Shown here: piece after piece, positions 21,476 through 33,599 of the stretch
Layout: every line of letters starts with the position of its first letter
Position numbering within the stretch: the first letter of the stretch is position 1
Assembly (NCBI GenBank): GCA_033961575.1
Contig: CM066727.1
Location: 117,478,434-117,542,433, forward strand
Length of the DNA: 64,000 nucleotides
Direction: 5' to 3'
DNA from: Aselliscus stoliczkanus
Lineage: Eukaryota > Chordata > Mammalia > Chiroptera > Hipposideridae
Notes under the pieces: generated by a model
Told to the model about the DNA's origin: nothing
The model's input: the letters and a program-made list of their open reading frames with translations, nothing else
Database searches by the model: none
Made by a program: the position numbers and the translations under genes

Positions 21476-22117
21476 CACTGTCAACCACCCTGCCGGGTCT
21501 TATCTGAGAATGGCCTAAGTAAACAAGGTGAGCCATTGAGATGCTATGGAAATGTTATGTGCAGCCTGGTCAGAGCTGTTCACAGGCAACATTTGACAGT
21601 TTTGAATGCATGTGATATAACCGAGCTGTAGGAAGAAGCCACAGAGAGAAAACCAAAAACAAGACATCCCAAAGCAACACAAAGAACATGATGTGGCCTT
21701 GCTGGAGGCAAGGGGGCTGAGCGTCCTGGTGAGGACGCATGGGTAGGAGGGGCTGGGTGGAGGGGCAGAGCTCATTGCCAGTATCAGCACAGCAGGGGAC
21801 ACGAGGCAAGGAGCAGCACAGGAGCACTGCCATGTGGTCTCCCCGGAGCCCCATCTTTAGGACTCTGCCCTGGGAGTGCAAGCCTGACTGCGTGGGACCA
21901 GTTCAGCCCTGGCCCAGGAGCGTCGGGCAGACGTGGTCACAGAGCCACAGAGCTGTGGGCCTGAAGAGCCCTCCTGAGGTCACCTATCCACTCCCTGTCT
22001 GGATTTGACCACACTCACCCATCTCAGAACATGTGGGATTTCTGTCCTTACAACCCCCAGAGAAGCCTGGAGAAGATGTGCGGTTTCTTTTGCTAAGATC
22101 AGGGTTTTGTAAAGAGA
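21476..22117. other. Unassigned non-coding stretch
   Basis: Moderately GC-rich unique sequence. Open frames up to 103 codons overlap on both strands without recognisable domains. Confidence 0.45.
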
Positions 22118-22131
22118 GCTGTGGTTTCTTT

Positions 22132-22244
22132 TTTTTTTTTTTTTTTTTTTGAGGGCAGTGTCACTGGCCCTCATATGTGAGACCTGAACCAGGGCCGCTG
22201 GCTTCCCAAGCCAGCGCTTAACCACCACGCCACTCGGCCGGCCT
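22132..22244 (-). repeat. tRNA-derived SINE, tail type B, with 14-bp TSD
   Basis: Minus strand: GGCCGGCCGAGTGGCGTGGT head, TTAAGCGCTGGCTTGGGAAG, GGGCCAGTGACACTGCCCTC tail and a long oligo-A (T-run 22130-22150 on +). It is flanked by the perfect duplication GCTGTGGTTTCTTT (22118-22131 and 22245-22258). The long pure A-tail suggests a recent insertion. Confidence 0.95.
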
Positions 22245-22289
22245 GCTGTGGTTTCTTTAAATGCTGGAGGTGTCTGATTCTCTTGTGTG

Positions 22290-22475
22290 TTCATAGGCTC
22301 ATAGACAGTGAGAACTGGAAAGAACCTTCTACTTTTGCTGGTCCAACTGCCTTACTTTACAGATGTAGCAACAGTTTTGGAATGAGAGATGCTTGACAAG
22401 GCTACCCAGCTGGCTGGTGGCAGGGACAGAAGTGGGTCCAGTTCTCCTGAGTCTAGTCTATGCACCCTTCAACCA
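22290..22475 (-). repeat. MIR-like SINE fragment, antisense
   Basis: GAACTGGAAAGAACCTTCTA, CTTACTTTACAGATGTAGCA, AGGCTACCCAGCTGGCTGGT and GGCAGGGACAGAAGTGGGTC follow the 'agctggaagggaccttagag...ttacagatgaggaaactga...cacacagctag' pattern of the MIR/MIR3 group. The exact subfamily is uncertain. Confidence 0.7.
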
Positions 22476-24245
22476 GCTGGTTTTACTGGAAGTTTACTTT
22501 TGTGAAGCGCTCAATGCAGATTGCCAATGGCTAGTTATGGGTTCAGAGTCAGTGAGCTTCCTGAATTAACAGCATCTCTGTTTACTTGTTTTTTGCTCTG
22601 TTGCCTGGTTTTCTTTTCCCTCGTGCCTCTCTCCACCCATCATCCCACATCTGACGTCTCCCATATTAGCCTCCCTGTCCTCAGATTCCTTATATTCTTT
22701 CCTGAGTTGTTGCTGCTTCTTTTTCTCACTTTCATGGTTCTCCTTTCTCGTTCCTCCTCTTCTCCCTCTTCCCCCCCACACAGACATGCATGCCCACACG
22801 GACACATGCATGCACACACACAGACGTACACACTCACGCTGGCTCACGTTCTCTCTCGATTTAGAGAGAGACAGAGACAGACTGGCTCCATCCTCTCCCC
22901 CTCAGGAGTGCTAAACACCAGTCCATCTGCCGTGAATCTGGTTATTATTTGAATTTTTGCCTTTTGGAGAAAAAGACTAAGACTCCTATATTTTCTCACT
23001 ATTCTCTTTAAACGCTGACGGGGAAGTAGATGTTTCTCACCTAATAAGCACATTAATAAAAACTTGGCAAGCAATAGGGAAGCCATATTGACATTCTTCT
23101 TTTAGGGGAATTAGTATAGTGTCTTTTGCAGATGGGCACGCGATGAATTTTTGATGACTGAAATGATGCATGCTAGTCATGACTTAATCACTAGCTCACT
23201 GGATTTCCAAGGAAATCCATTTTCCTTCTTTGAATTGTTTTGTCCATGTCAGATTGTAGAGCTTTTGTCAGTAGGAAGACTGAGGCTAGAGCAGTCAGGC
23301 CTTAACCTTGGGGCTAACGTTTGGGCGTGAGGAAACCCAGACTTTCAGATCAGAGAGGCCATAAGTGCCAAGATCGGAGGTGGGGTGGGAGGCAGTGTTC
23401 TTTGGAGCTCCTCCTAAGAATTCATTCTTTACTAATGGCCCCAGAGAGAAAGCCCGCTATGGAAGCCTTCTCAGGGGTAGCTTTGCTCCACACCGTCACA
23501 CAGCAGGGGAGAATGCAGTTCAAGTCCTGTCCCGCTTTCTTCTCAGTCCCAACCCCTGCAGCTCTGATCTGGCTCAGGATCTTCTACCCCTTTGGGGAGC
23601 CTCCTCACACAGGCTAAGCCAGCGTTGCTGTCTCTATCACCACTCACCTCCTTACCCACCCCCTTCCTCTCAAGTCTAATGCTTCTGAGCCACTGTACCC
23701 CTCTTCCTAGGGGACTACATTAGGTTGGCTTTCTGCAATCCAGTTTTCTCTCTGTCCCATCTAATAGGCCTGTGTAGGCCAGAAATGATAGGCCAAAATT
23801 GGGAATTTTATCCCAATTTTAGTTACAGGGCCTACTCCCCAGCTTCCCTCTGCTATGCCCAGCTGTTCTCCTGCTCCTGAACCATGAACAAGCATAAAAC
23901 AAAGATTCAGACTGATGTTCTGGTACGGCCTTGGACAAGTGCCTTCCTGGCAACTGTAAAATGAGGCTGTTAGGATTGACCCTTCCTACTCCACATCAAG
24001 GCTTCATTTTGAAAAGCATGGGATCCTATAGGAAAGCAATATCTTTTCGTCTTTAGTCTTTTAGTTCTTTGAGTTAGTGTTTTTACAGTTGGGTTGATGA
24101 GTAACATTCTATATCTACCCTCCATGGGAGACAGAGCTCATTGTTTGTTGACTAGTGTTTGCAATGTTGTCAGAGGCTGCTATGGAATCAATTATTGTCT
24201 CCACAAGGACCGAATCCAAAATATAGAACTATTGCCTCTCTCATT
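22476..24245. other. Unassigned stretch with short ACAC-rich run
   Basis: Includes a pyrimidine-rich block and imperfect ACAC/ACGT repeats at about 22782-22840. A 143-codon frame (22521-22952) is leucine/serine-rich because of the CT-rich composition and is not credible as a gene. A weak MIR trace may lie at 23925-23990. Confidence 0.45.
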
Positions 24246-24249
24246 CTAA

Positions 24250-24403
24250 CTCCCCGGGGGTGGAGGGTTGGATATGGTGAAAGGGTTGGGGTTAACACTA
24301 TGATTTGGAGCCAGGAATGCTAAACATTCTGCTATGCTGTGTGCAGTCTGCACTGTGAAAAACCGTCCCACCCCAGATACTGAAAAATACAGCCAAGATG
24401 TCA
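24250..24403 (+). mobile_element. MER20-like hAT-Charlie fragment
   Basis: GAGCCAGGAATGCTAAACAT and the following CTGCTATGCTGTGTGCAGTC parallel the MER20 'ccagggatgctgctaaacatcctacaatgcacagg' segment. The 5' part is eroded. Confidence 0.6.
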
Positions 24404-24404
24404 T

Positions 24405-24605
24405 AAAATCACAGAGCGATAAAGATGGAAGTTCCCTTTAGAGACCAGGACTCCAACACCCTCCTTTGATGGAGGAGAAAACCTCCGCCTGGAAAGGGAA
24501 AGTGGTTGGCTTAAGATCACACAACTAGCTGGTGGCAGAGCTGGGACAGGAGCCCAGCCCGTGGGTTCTCAGCCCAGTGCACCTTTCACCAGGCAGTCCT
24601 GCCCT
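24405..24605 (-). repeat. MIR-like SINE fragment, antisense
   Basis: TAAAGATGGAAGTTCCCTTT, GGCTTAAGATCACACAACTA, GCTGGTGGCAGAGCTGGGAC and CAGCCCAGTGCACCTTTCAC match the same family as 22290-22475. Confidence 0.75.
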
Positions 24606-24609
24606 GTCA

Positions 24610-25480
24610 GTGCAGCAGAAGGACCGAAAGAAATGTGACCACAGTGGCAGGCCTTCCAAAGTGTGGACTGACTGCAGGCAGGCCCCGGAGTTGGGCTAGT
24701 ATGTAGCACCCCAGGCTCACTGCTGCCCAGGGCTGGTTTGGGGCTGGCTGTTGCTTTCCTTTCAGGGAGTGGTTGGCTGATTTTGTTAAGATTTTCCTCT
24801 TCCCTCCAGAAAACACTCCCAAACAACCCCTATGCTTAGGAGCAAGATGAGTTAGCTTAATGAAATGGCGGCTTTCCCTGGGATAGAGGAGGGGGCTCTC
24901 TTGGTGAGTGCTCCCTGTTGTGTGCACTCAGGAAGATGGAGGAGGGCCCTGGGTGGGTGGGCAGCAGGGGGCCAGAGGTCTGTTGTTAGCTCAGCTGCTA
25001 TGTGATGCTGGGCAGGCCTTGGAGGCCTTTTGTTCATCTTGCTCAGTCTGATCTCAGTGCTGTGCTTCCTGTCCCCGCCTGGGCATTGCAGTCACTGGCT
25101 CTTCCCAGTGGGGGTGGGAGGGGCACCCTGTGGTGTCTGCATGGAGCAGTCAGTGTCCAGGCAGGAGACTTTAATACAGGAATGTTTTCTGAGAAGGCGA
25201 TCAGGTTAAGGCCACCCAGTGGTCTTAGAGCCCCTTGGACTCCCTTTTATAGACTCCTGTCCTTTCCAGTGAGAATCTGAAGGTGGCTGGGTATCTTCCT
25301 TTTCCTCCTCCAAATTCCCTCTCCATGTTTCCCCACCAGCCTGTAACCTTGAGGTGCTAAGGACCTGGGCCACCCACCAGGCCTCAAGTGAGGGCAGCGG
25401 GGGTGTGGGGCTGGGGGCTTGTTCCGATCAGGTGGCCATCTCCATACAGCTATTCCTCTGGATCCTGGGAACTCTTCTTC
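24610..25480. other. Unassigned GC-moderate stretch
   Basis: No repeat or gene was recognised. Several 85-130-codon open frames overlap on both strands, as expected for CpG-poor, GC-moderate DNA with few stops. Confidence 0.45.
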
Positions 25481-25484
25481 CCCC

Positions 25485-25860
25485 TCATCCTTCAGGATGA
25501 AGGTTATAAGGAATGGAGCTCTGTGTCCCCAGGGAGCACAGGGTCTCTTAGGAGAGGCATCTGCACTCCCCAGGGATTGCTGCATGTGAGAAAGGCTGCA
25601 GGGACCAGAAGTACAGTGGTGAGGTCCCCCGCTGGCCATGGGGATGTCAGGAAGGGCTTCTCAGGGGCAGAGACACTTGACTTGCATCTTGACTAGATCC
25701 ATGTGCAGGATTAGCCCCAAAAATATAGGCAGAAGGAGCAGCACGTGCAGAGGCACTGCTGCAGATGAAAACAACAGGGCACTGTTAAAAACCCCAAGCT
25801 CCTTTTCAACTGCAAATATAAACCAAACTCTGTAGTTAAAGACAAAAAAAAAGTGTTGAT
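25485..25860 (-). repeat. L2 LINE fragment, antisense
   Basis: GTCAGGAAGGGCTTCTCAGG, GACACTTGACTTGCATCTTG and GGAGCAGCACGTGCAGAGGC match the antisense L2 phrases 'gtcagggaaggcttc...', 'acatttgagctgagtcttg' and 'gaacagcatgtgcaaaggc' in order. Confidence 0.8.
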
Positions 25861-25904
25861 TCCAGAAACTCAAATGTGCAGGGGCTGCAGGCGTGCCTGG
25901 CTTC

Positions 25905-27163
25905 AGGTACTGAAATATAATCAGCAGGCCTCTCTCTGTCCTCCTCTCTGCCCATCTCAGCTGTGCGGTCTTCTAGGCCAGCTTGATTCCTAGGTGGCTT
26001 TCTCCACTGCGGAAGGTGGGCAGGAGAAGGAAGGGAGATGGTTCCTGTAGCACTGGGCTCATGTGTTTCTTTTGACTTGTTAATCTATAGACAGATACAC
26101 ACTTCTCTCCCAGCCTCCGTATAGCAAATATTATGAGAGGTTAGTCCTCCCAGCTGGGATGAGAAGGAGAAGCGCTGCAGGGCCTGGGCCAGGCCTCTCC
26201 TTGGGCAGGTTGAAAGTCCAAAGTCAGTACCCCTGGACCACACAGAGAAGGTTCTCACAGGAAAAGGACATTGATTTCCTGAAGAAGGGAAGGCAAAGCA
26301 TTCTGGGAAGACCAAAACTGTAGCTTCCACAGTCCATTTCATGGGGTATAGTTGGGGAGCAGGGTGTATATGGGGGGGAAGAGGTGGGGCAGGTATTGGG
26401 AGCTGAAGGTAAACAGAAACAAGGGTCCCAATGATGACAGCTTCCCCAGGGACAATGTATTTTAAACAGTTCTTTTTGAAAAGCGTTTAAAGACTTAGTC
26501 CGACTTCTATTTTTGAGGCATAATCTGAAAAGCAAAACCACTCTCCATTAAAAAGAAAATATCTTTTTAAAGCATATACTGCTTCTTGAGGCCAAAAAGA
26601 AGTACAATTGGGATTACCTGCTATTTAAACCTCCCTGCTTCCCTCCCTTCCCAAACTTCCATTGTCTAAGGATAGCACGGGCTGATGGTGCATATTTTCA
26701 GTCCGCATTAGAATTCTTCCTTAGGCAGGGCTTGATCCTTTTAATTTGGGGCTGGAAGGCCAGGGCTAATGTGCCTGTTGCTGGGCTGGGCTCCAGCTCA
26801 GCCGTTTCTATGGAGCCAGAAACATTTGCAGGCAGATCCTGGCTGGGACGCTGACAGGCAGCCTCCTGGAGTGGCTGCCTTCAGTCCCCACCGTGGGCCT
26901 GTGAGTCACACCAGGCCCTGTCACACTTAACGCAGGCGCTAAGCCACACACTCTGCTCTCCTCACAGGAGGCAATCGCTACTGACACTGTCTAATTGCAC
27001 AATCATTTTTCATTTGTCAAGACCCACCTGTCTCTGTACAAAATAGAGACTGACAGCCAGGTGGGGGTGGACATTTATCAGCGCGGGGGAAGCACAGACG
27101 TTTTGCTAAGAGTGATTGTTGGAGTATCAGTAGCAGAGACTTCTAGAAGAGTGATGGCAGGGA
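25905..27163. other. Unassigned stretch, possible conserved non-coding segment
   Basis: No repeat was recognised. The part at about 26840-27060 reads as complex unique sequence with TGAGTCAC (AP-1-like) at 26901-26908 and TAATTGCACAATCA at 26992-27005. I cannot test conservation; this is a weak candidate for regulatory DNA. Confidence 0.3.
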
Positions 27164-27164
27164 G

Positions 27165-27390
27165 AATGGCTAAGGACTTAGACTCTGGAATTGGACTGTG
27201 TAGGTTCATCTGCAGACACTGGCCCTTACTGAGAACGTGATGTGACGTGGACAGGTTGCTTTAACTTCCTTATCTGTGAGGTATGAGATAAGAGGACCTG
27301 CTTACAGTGTGTGCGGATGAAATCAGTGGGTGATTATACAACACGCAGCACCATGCCTGGGTTAGTAAGTGTTAGCTGGTACCAGCGTCA
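27165..27390 (+). repeat. MIR SINE, nearly full length
   Basis: GACTTAGACTCTGGAATTGG, ACGTGGACAGGTTGCTTTAA, CTTCCTTATCTGTGAGGTAT, GATGAAATCAGTGGGTGATT and CAGCACCATGCCTGGGTTAG follow MIR order with high divergence. Confidence 0.8.
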
Positions 27391-28245
27391 CAGTTTTCTG
27401 GCCTTTTCATTAGATAGGTGCCTGTTTGTGATTGGATCTGTCCATGTCACTGGATGTTCTTCTTCTCGGGTCCTGGACTATCAGTGGGTGGTCGGGTTAG
27501 GAGGGCCAAGCCTGGACAATGTTGGCAAGAAGGTTTCTCAGTGGCCTTGGCCTCCAGGGACATGTGCTCTTGGCCTTCTCAGAAGGGACTTCCTTCTCAT
27601 CACAGATTTCCTGACAGTCTGGAAGAAGTAGAGATACTTACAGAGCTGAAAGGAACATGTGGTTGATTTAGTTTTCAGAAATAGTTGGTGTGCAAATATT
27701 TTCACAGGTTCCTTATTTATTAAATCAGACACAGATTAGAAACCTCAGCATTTTAATATATTGCCTCTCCTAGGGTCCTGTGTGTTGAAAATGAATGGTG
27801 TTTTTAACCAACAGTAAGTTTGAGGGATGATTTTTGTTTGTTTGTTTTTTATTCTAGTGTTGTGAATTTAGAGAGCTTATAAATGATCAGTCCCTCCTAG
27901 TTTGGACCAGTTGAAAACCAGGATCTCACAGTAGGAAAGGTGTGTGTGTGTGTGGGGGGGAGGGGCAGTCACACGAGTGCATGTTTTAGTGATAAATCCG
28001 TACTGGAGGACAAGACCGGACTTGTGGTCACAACGGAGCTCCTTGACATTTTCACTCCTGAATTAGACTTGACCGTGTGGTCACAAGCAGAGATGGACTG
28101 CAAAGTCAAATCTCCAGTGTCCCCTGCAAAGTCAAATCTCTAACCACGTGGAGGAGGAAGAAGGAGAGGCATGTGTGCCCTCGTCTCATGTCAACATGTC
28201 TAGAACCAAACCTCCTTCTCAGTAAGGGGCACAACTGAGCACCCA
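27391..28245. other. Unassigned stretch with short TG and G runs
   Basis: Contains a TTTG run at 27833-27850, (TG)n then G-run at 27940-27962, and a repeated segment CTGCAAAGTCAAATCTC at 28098-28114 and 28124-28140 (26-bp spacing). No gene was recognised. Confidence 0.5.
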
Positions 28246-28249
28246 GTTC

Positions 28250-29000
28250 CTCAGGCCAGAGGCCTTGGGATCTCCCCAACTTCTCTTTTCCTGTCTCACC
28301 TTACACCCAATTCAACAAGAAGTTTTGTTGAATATATCGCAATCATCTCACTTCCAACCATTCCTCAGCTCCACTCCCACCTTCGCCTAATCCAAGCCAC
28401 CCTCATTTCTTGCTTGCTTGGATAACCTAGATGCCTTCCCAACTGCTCTCTCTGCTTCCCCTCTCCCATCCCAGCAGTCAGTGTGATGGTTTAGAACTAT
28501 AAATCAGATTGTGTGACTCCTCTCACCCAAACTCATAGTTTTCCATTAGAAGCAAAATCTAAGCCCTTTCTTCTTGCCCCTGAGGCTCTGCATGAGGCCC
28601 CTGCCTACCTCCTCAAACTTACCTCCCCCCACTGCTCCCTGCTCACACTGCATCAGCCACAGTGCCCTTCTGGGGGCTCGTTGAGCACTTCAGGCTCACT
28701 CTCGCCTCAGGACCCTTGTACGTGCTATTTCCTCTCTGGTACATCCTCCCCCCTGATCTTTGCTCATCATTTTATAAAGATCACTGCTCAGCTGTGGCCT
28801 CCTCAGAGAGGCCTGCCCTGACCACTTTTTCTAAAACAGCTAGCCTCTCTGTTACTCTTTGCCTTTATCTTACTTTTTAAAAATCACTTATTACTACTTG
28901 ACATTACATTATGCATCTTTATATGCTTGTTTAGAACTTTGTTTTATTGACTGCTGTTTTCCGGGTGCCTAGCACAGGGCCTGACATAGAGGTAACCAGT
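28250..29000 (+). repeat. L2 LINE 3' region, long sense copy
   Basis: The best preserved sense L2 here: TCACTTCCAACCATTCCTCA, CCAACTGCTCTCTCTGCTTC, AGAAGCAAAATCTAAGCCCT, ATCACTGCTCAGCTGTGGCC, GAGGCCTGCCCTGACCACTT and GTGCCTAGCACAGGGCCTGA, all in family order. It covers the end of ORF2 and the 3' UTR. The frames inside it are not intact. Confidence 0.92.
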
Positions 29001-29259
29001 CCAGTAGCCTGGCAAATCTGAAAGAGGAAACCCAGAAGGGGCAGAATCCCACCGCTTCGGCTCTTCCCCCAGGCTCACTCATCAGTTCAACCATTCCCCC
29101 TGTGACACCAAGGCAGGAGGAAGCTCCTCATGCTGACATTTCAGATAGGCAGCTTGGCATTATGGGTATTCTATGGGCCCCATGTTACAATGAGAAAAGC
29201 CCCGATTCCAACCTGTGTCTCCATGCTCTTCAGCTCTCTGCTCTAGTACCTTTTGGGCT

Positions 29260-29445
29260 CATGCATTTATCATACCTTTTCTCTTCTAATTCTCATCACA
29301 AACCTATGAAGTGCCCATTTTACAGTTCACGATGCAGATGAGAAAGGCATTTGGGGGTTTAAGTGCCGTCTCCAGTATCACAAGGTCTGAAGTAGCAGAA
29401 TTTGGATCTGGGTAGCTTGACTCACAGCCTCTGCACTCCACCCTG
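29260..29445 (-). repeat. MIR SINE fragment, antisense
   Basis: TAATTCTCATCACAAACCTA, GTGCCCATTTTACAGTTCAC, AGTATCACAAGGTCTGAAGT and AGAATTTGGATCTGGGTAGC follow antisense MIR order. Confidence 0.85.
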
Positions 29446-29544
29446 CTCCTCATCTACTGTCACTCACTGGGGACCAGAGGCCACCAAAGGTGCAAAGATG
29501 GCCCATGCTGGTATGAGGACCGGTGGGATGCAGGCCCTGTGTGA

Positions 29545-30210
29545 TCCAGTGGGCACTCAATGGGCACCTGCTATGGGCCAGCTGTGCAAGCTCCTGGGGA
29601 TACAGGGTTGAAGATGACAGAGTGAGCCCTCCAGAAAGTCAGTCTAGTAGGAAACATATGAGTGAAACCCAGCAATTTCACAGCAGTGTGGTAAGTACTG
29701 CCATGTGGTGAGCCCAGGAGGGAATGGCAGGTGGGAGGGACATTTACCTAGACTGGTGAAGTTAAGGCCTCCAGGAAAGGGGATCTACCTGGATTCTGGG
29801 AAGATGGGTGCACATAAGCCAGTGGAAGGGAACAGGGTGAGTGTGCCTGGTAGGTCTATTCTGAGAACCCCATGCAGCTCACTATCTTTGGACAAGATTG
29901 CTGAGTGAAGGAGTGGAGACAGGTGAGGCTAGAGAGAAAGACACACTTTGAAGGGCCTTGAGTGACAAGTGAGACAGCTGAGCAGCTGAGGCCATGTCCT
30001 GTGGGCAATGAGAAGTCTGACTGATTTGAAGAAAGCAGGTGGTGGATCAGACTTGCCTGTGAGACTGATCACTCCAGTTTTAGTGATGAGAATAAATTTG
30101 GGGGCAGGACAACCAACCAGTTATGGGACCACTGCAGTAGGTGAGGCCTGAACTAAGATGGTAGCTGTGGGGATGGAAAGAAGAGGAGAGATTCAAGAAA
30201 TATGACAGAG
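29545..30210 (-). repeat. L2 LINE fragment, antisense
   Basis: GGGCACCTGCTATGGGCCAG, TCCTGGGGATACAGGGTTGA, CAGTCTAGTAGGAAACATAT, GAAGGGCCTTGAGTGACAAG, GACCACTGCAGTAGGTGAGG and CTGAACTAAGATGGTAGCTG give the full antisense L2 order over about 660 bp. Confidence 0.92.
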
Positions 30211-30264
30211 GCAGAAGACTCAGCTACCATGTTAGATAATTCTATACTTGATAATTCCCAATCA

Positions 30265-31293
30265 AGAGTCACTAGTCATAGTCTAAAGAAAATATGGACA
30301 CAAGACATAAGATAAGCCATGTGTCTTCACTAGAGCACAATGCAAGCCTACCATAGGGGCTTCAAAATGACTCACAACCCGCCCCCCCCAACCCCGAGTT
30401 GGTTCTCTGAGGAGGAACTGGCCAGCTGCAGCCATGCTACCATTGCTGCCAGGCTGCGGCCTCCTGCAGCTGCAGAGCTGGTCCCTCCTCAGGCCCTGCC
30501 CATGACTCAGCAGAACTCCGAGTGCTGGTTCTTTTCGCAAACCTTCCCCCCAGCATTTCCCTTCTAAGCCCTCTGACCCATCATGACTGGTGTTGACTCC
30601 TCTACCTTCCTTTTAGGTTTCTACTGATGCTTTCAGGAATCCCAGGAAATTCAGGCTTCGGAACATAGAGGGGTGTAGAGAATCTGCAGGGACTCTGGGA
30701 ACACAATAAAAGAGAAGGAGAATTACAGTAGCATTTCACATTTTTTCCTTGGCTGCAGCAGCCTCTCGGGGTAAGGCCTGCACAGGATGTACTGCCTCTG
30801 CAGACTGTTTTAACTGCCCACTAGCAAGGTGGCATGGAGGAACTAATTAATGATTGCCAACCTTAGAAACACAGGTCTTAAGTATTCACAGGAGTGACAA
30901 GCTGCTCTTTGTTTTCCTAATTGAATTGGACCACCCCAAAGCTTTTTACATTATAGTACAAAATATAATAATCCAGACCAAAGCAACCAAAAAGTGTGGT
31001 TTATTTATTTAGTTTCTCAATTGAGTAAGAGTGGACTTTTTCAAAACTTTGGTTATAAAGCATCCATTGATTGGGAAGTGTTGTGGGTCAGTGGACAATG
31101 CATGTCCCTTCTTCACCCCACCAGGGCAGCTGGGGGAATGCACTTTCCCCTTTTTGCTACTATTCCCCTGACAAAGAAGAGCTAAAATGTAAATATATAT
31201 TGTTACTCATTTCTTTTGAGAGCAAAGGCTCATTCTTCATACTGCAAAAGCACCTCATTTCTAACACTTCTGGCAGAAGAGACAATTATATGC
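30265..31293. other. Unassigned stretch, possible conserved non-coding segment
   Basis: No repeat was recognised. 30720-30990 reads as complex unique sequence with ACTAATTAATGATTGCC (30841-30857) and TCCTAATTGAATTGG (30915-30929), both homeodomain-like. This is a weak regulatory candidate only. Confidence 0.3.
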
Positions 31294-31294
31294 A

Positions 31295-31500
31295 TTAAAA
31301 GACTTGAGTTTGAGCCCTGGCTCTTTTGATTAAGGCTCAACCAGTTACTTAATCTCTCTGTGCCTCAATTATCCATCTATAGTCGGGGAAATATGAGTCC
31401 CTGCTCAAAGTGTTGTAAAGGTAGAATATAATAATGTGCTTAAAACTATTCTGTCTGGCACATGGTAAAGGCATCAAATGTAATTAATAATGATGATAGT
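31295..31500 (+). repeat. MIR SINE
   Basis: AGACTTGAGTTTGAGCCCTG, AACCAGTTACTTAATCTCTC, TGTGCCTCAATTATCCATCT and ATTCTGTCTGGCACATGGTA follow MIR order. An AT-rich ATAATGATAATAAAATATAA run follows it. Confidence 0.88.
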
Positions 31501-31504
31501 GGGG

Positions 31505-32760
31505 GTAATAGTCATAATGATAATAAAATATAATAAAAACCTCAATATAAATTTTACTTTAAGGTTAAAGCATAAGTGGTTAGTTCCATTTTAGAGCGTG
31601 GGAAATCAAGGCTTTTGGCCATAAGTCAGAGATGACTCTTAGAATGAGAAACGGGGCTGAGATATCCTGGGAAGAGAATACCTCCCCTTTATGCTCTGCA
31701 TATCCCACCCCCTGGTCCTGGGCTCACTCACATTGCCAGGGCACTGAGGGGAGGGCTGTGGATTTGCCCCTGATCAGGACAGGTGGAGGACCTGGCCACT
31801 CTCTAAATACCTTGAGAAGAACGCTAATGAATCTAGAAGGCATTGGTTTCACCAATGAGATATATGCTATTTGGAAACAATATGCAACAAAACAAGGTTG
31901 TGTGTCCTCTCCCCACGAAAGTCCCGAGCCTGTCCTGGGCTGAACAGAGTGACAGGGAACTGTTATCAGCCCTTTTGACCTATAACCCTGCTGCCTCCTG
32001 CTGCCATGGTCTGCCTAGGGTACATTTTTTGTCACCTTGCTATCATCAGTGACCCCCTCTTCAGCTGCTCAGTATCTACCTGATCCCCTTTGATTCACTT
32101 TCTTATCCCCTGGGATTCCATGTCCAGTGTCCTTTCCAGGACTCCATGCTGCCTTGTGTTGTAGAAACAGGTACTTGCCCAAGATCATGAGTGGCCAACT
32201 TTCCAGTCCATTGCTGCTTCCATTGGGACACTCTTCAACTTGCACAATCAATTTCTTTAGATCCATTTCTCTGAAAAAGTCAACTGTTTTTACACTGGGC
32301 TCCAGTTTAAAGATTTTACTAAATCTTAGAGGAGAAAGGAACCAACCAAATTCTATCCTTTTTTGTATGTGCTTTGACCTTCAGTGACCTTCAGATGGAA
32401 GCCTATGGATGGAAAACAATTCTCCCAATTTTCTGTAACTGACTCCTCCATTCAATGACCCTGGAATATCAGCCCCATCCACTTGTGCTACGTGTTATGA
32501 CCACTGTTCCCTACAGGATCCTCATCAGAGATGAGAAGTATGGCTGTCAGATTCCACAGGAAACTTGTGGGGCTGTGAGAATGTTCAATAGGAACCGCCG
32601 TAACCGTCTCTTCTCCAGGCGCCATAATCCCAGTTCTTTCCGCTCATCCTCCTAAAAGCCACTTCAGCCTCTTTCTCATTTCCTTTCTCTTCTTCAGACA
32701 CTGGGCAAGTGGCCTCCTCAGACACGTTTTTGGCGTGACATGGCCACTGGAAGCTCCCTG
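31505..32760. other. Unassigned non-coding stretch
   Basis: No repeat was recognised. Open frames reach 103 codons (31632-31943) without a recognisable domain. The short frame 32455-32655 ends in an Arg/Ser-rich stretch but resembles no family I know. Confidence 0.45.
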
Positions 32761-32764
32761 GTCT

Positions 32765-32930
32765 AAAGCCTTAGTTCTTATACTTTAATGTGCTTGAGAC
32801 TCGTGAAGGGAGCTTGTTAAAATGCAGGTGACAGGTGCCTGCCCATGACACTGATTTGGGAGCTCTGGAGCTGAGGGCAGGAGGCTGCATTTTGGATCAG
32901 CTCCCTCAGATTCAGGAGTAGGGATAGCTT
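32765..32930 (+). mobile_element. MER5A-like hAT-Charlie remnant
   Basis: ACTTTAATGTGCTTGAGACT, GAGCTTGTTAAAATGCAGGT and a GGCTGCATTTTGGATCAGCT end match the order of the MER5A group ('ttaatgtgcatcagaatcacctgg...cttgttaaaatgcag...ctgcatttctaacaagctcc'). Confidence 0.75.
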
Positions 32931-33598
32931 AGAAAGCAGCTTATGATCTGAGTGGTGATTTTAAATGACTGTAGAGGAAGGCAGTTTCTGCCACATAGCA
33001 GGACACCATAATTCTTGTTGGATAATTCCAACACAGTGGACTGATCCTGAGAGATTTTCTTAAAGTGACTTTTTTATTCCTGCCATGCACAGAGGAGGTT
33101 AGTTTTCACATGCTCCTAAAAGACAGTGGGCAGAAGGATTTTCCTGCAGGTCCACTGCTGGGGAAACTGAGATTTAGTTACCCACAGTATTTTAAATTCC
33201 ATAAAGAATGCTGTCTGACCTGGCCTCAGCGTCCAGGTAATATGCTATGCAACTCACTCCAAAATGGAGTACCAACATGCATAAAAGCCGACTGCCATCC
33301 TCAAGAATTTTGTCACACACATAGGAAAGATACAAGCAATATTGCTATGGCATTTCAGAAAAAAAAGATGATCACATTGAGTCTTGAAGGACTTTGCAGA
33401 GATAAGAGGTATGAGCTGAGGCTTATAAGATGAGTCTGATTTGAGAAGGTGGGAAACGAGTACATGTTCCAGTCGATGGTGTATGGTGGAGTGAAGCATG
33501 AATGGGAGAAAGTAACTGCTCCAACGATAGTGAGTCAGCTGGCATGGCTAACACTTAGGAGGGCCGGGAAAGGGGAAATAGCTAATAGAGGAGTTACA
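32931..33598. other. Unassigned stretch with possible L2 trace
   Basis: The 33370-33500 segment (TTGAGTCTTGAAGGACTTTG and following) may be an antisense L2 trace. The 122-codon frame at 33065-33433 runs into this trace and is not a credible gene. Confidence 0.4.
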
Positions 33599-33599
33599 T

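Noticed and set aside
32455..32655. Possible small Arg/Ser-rich protein
   Set aside because: 66 codons, no splice or promoter context, no family resemblance, composition as flanks.
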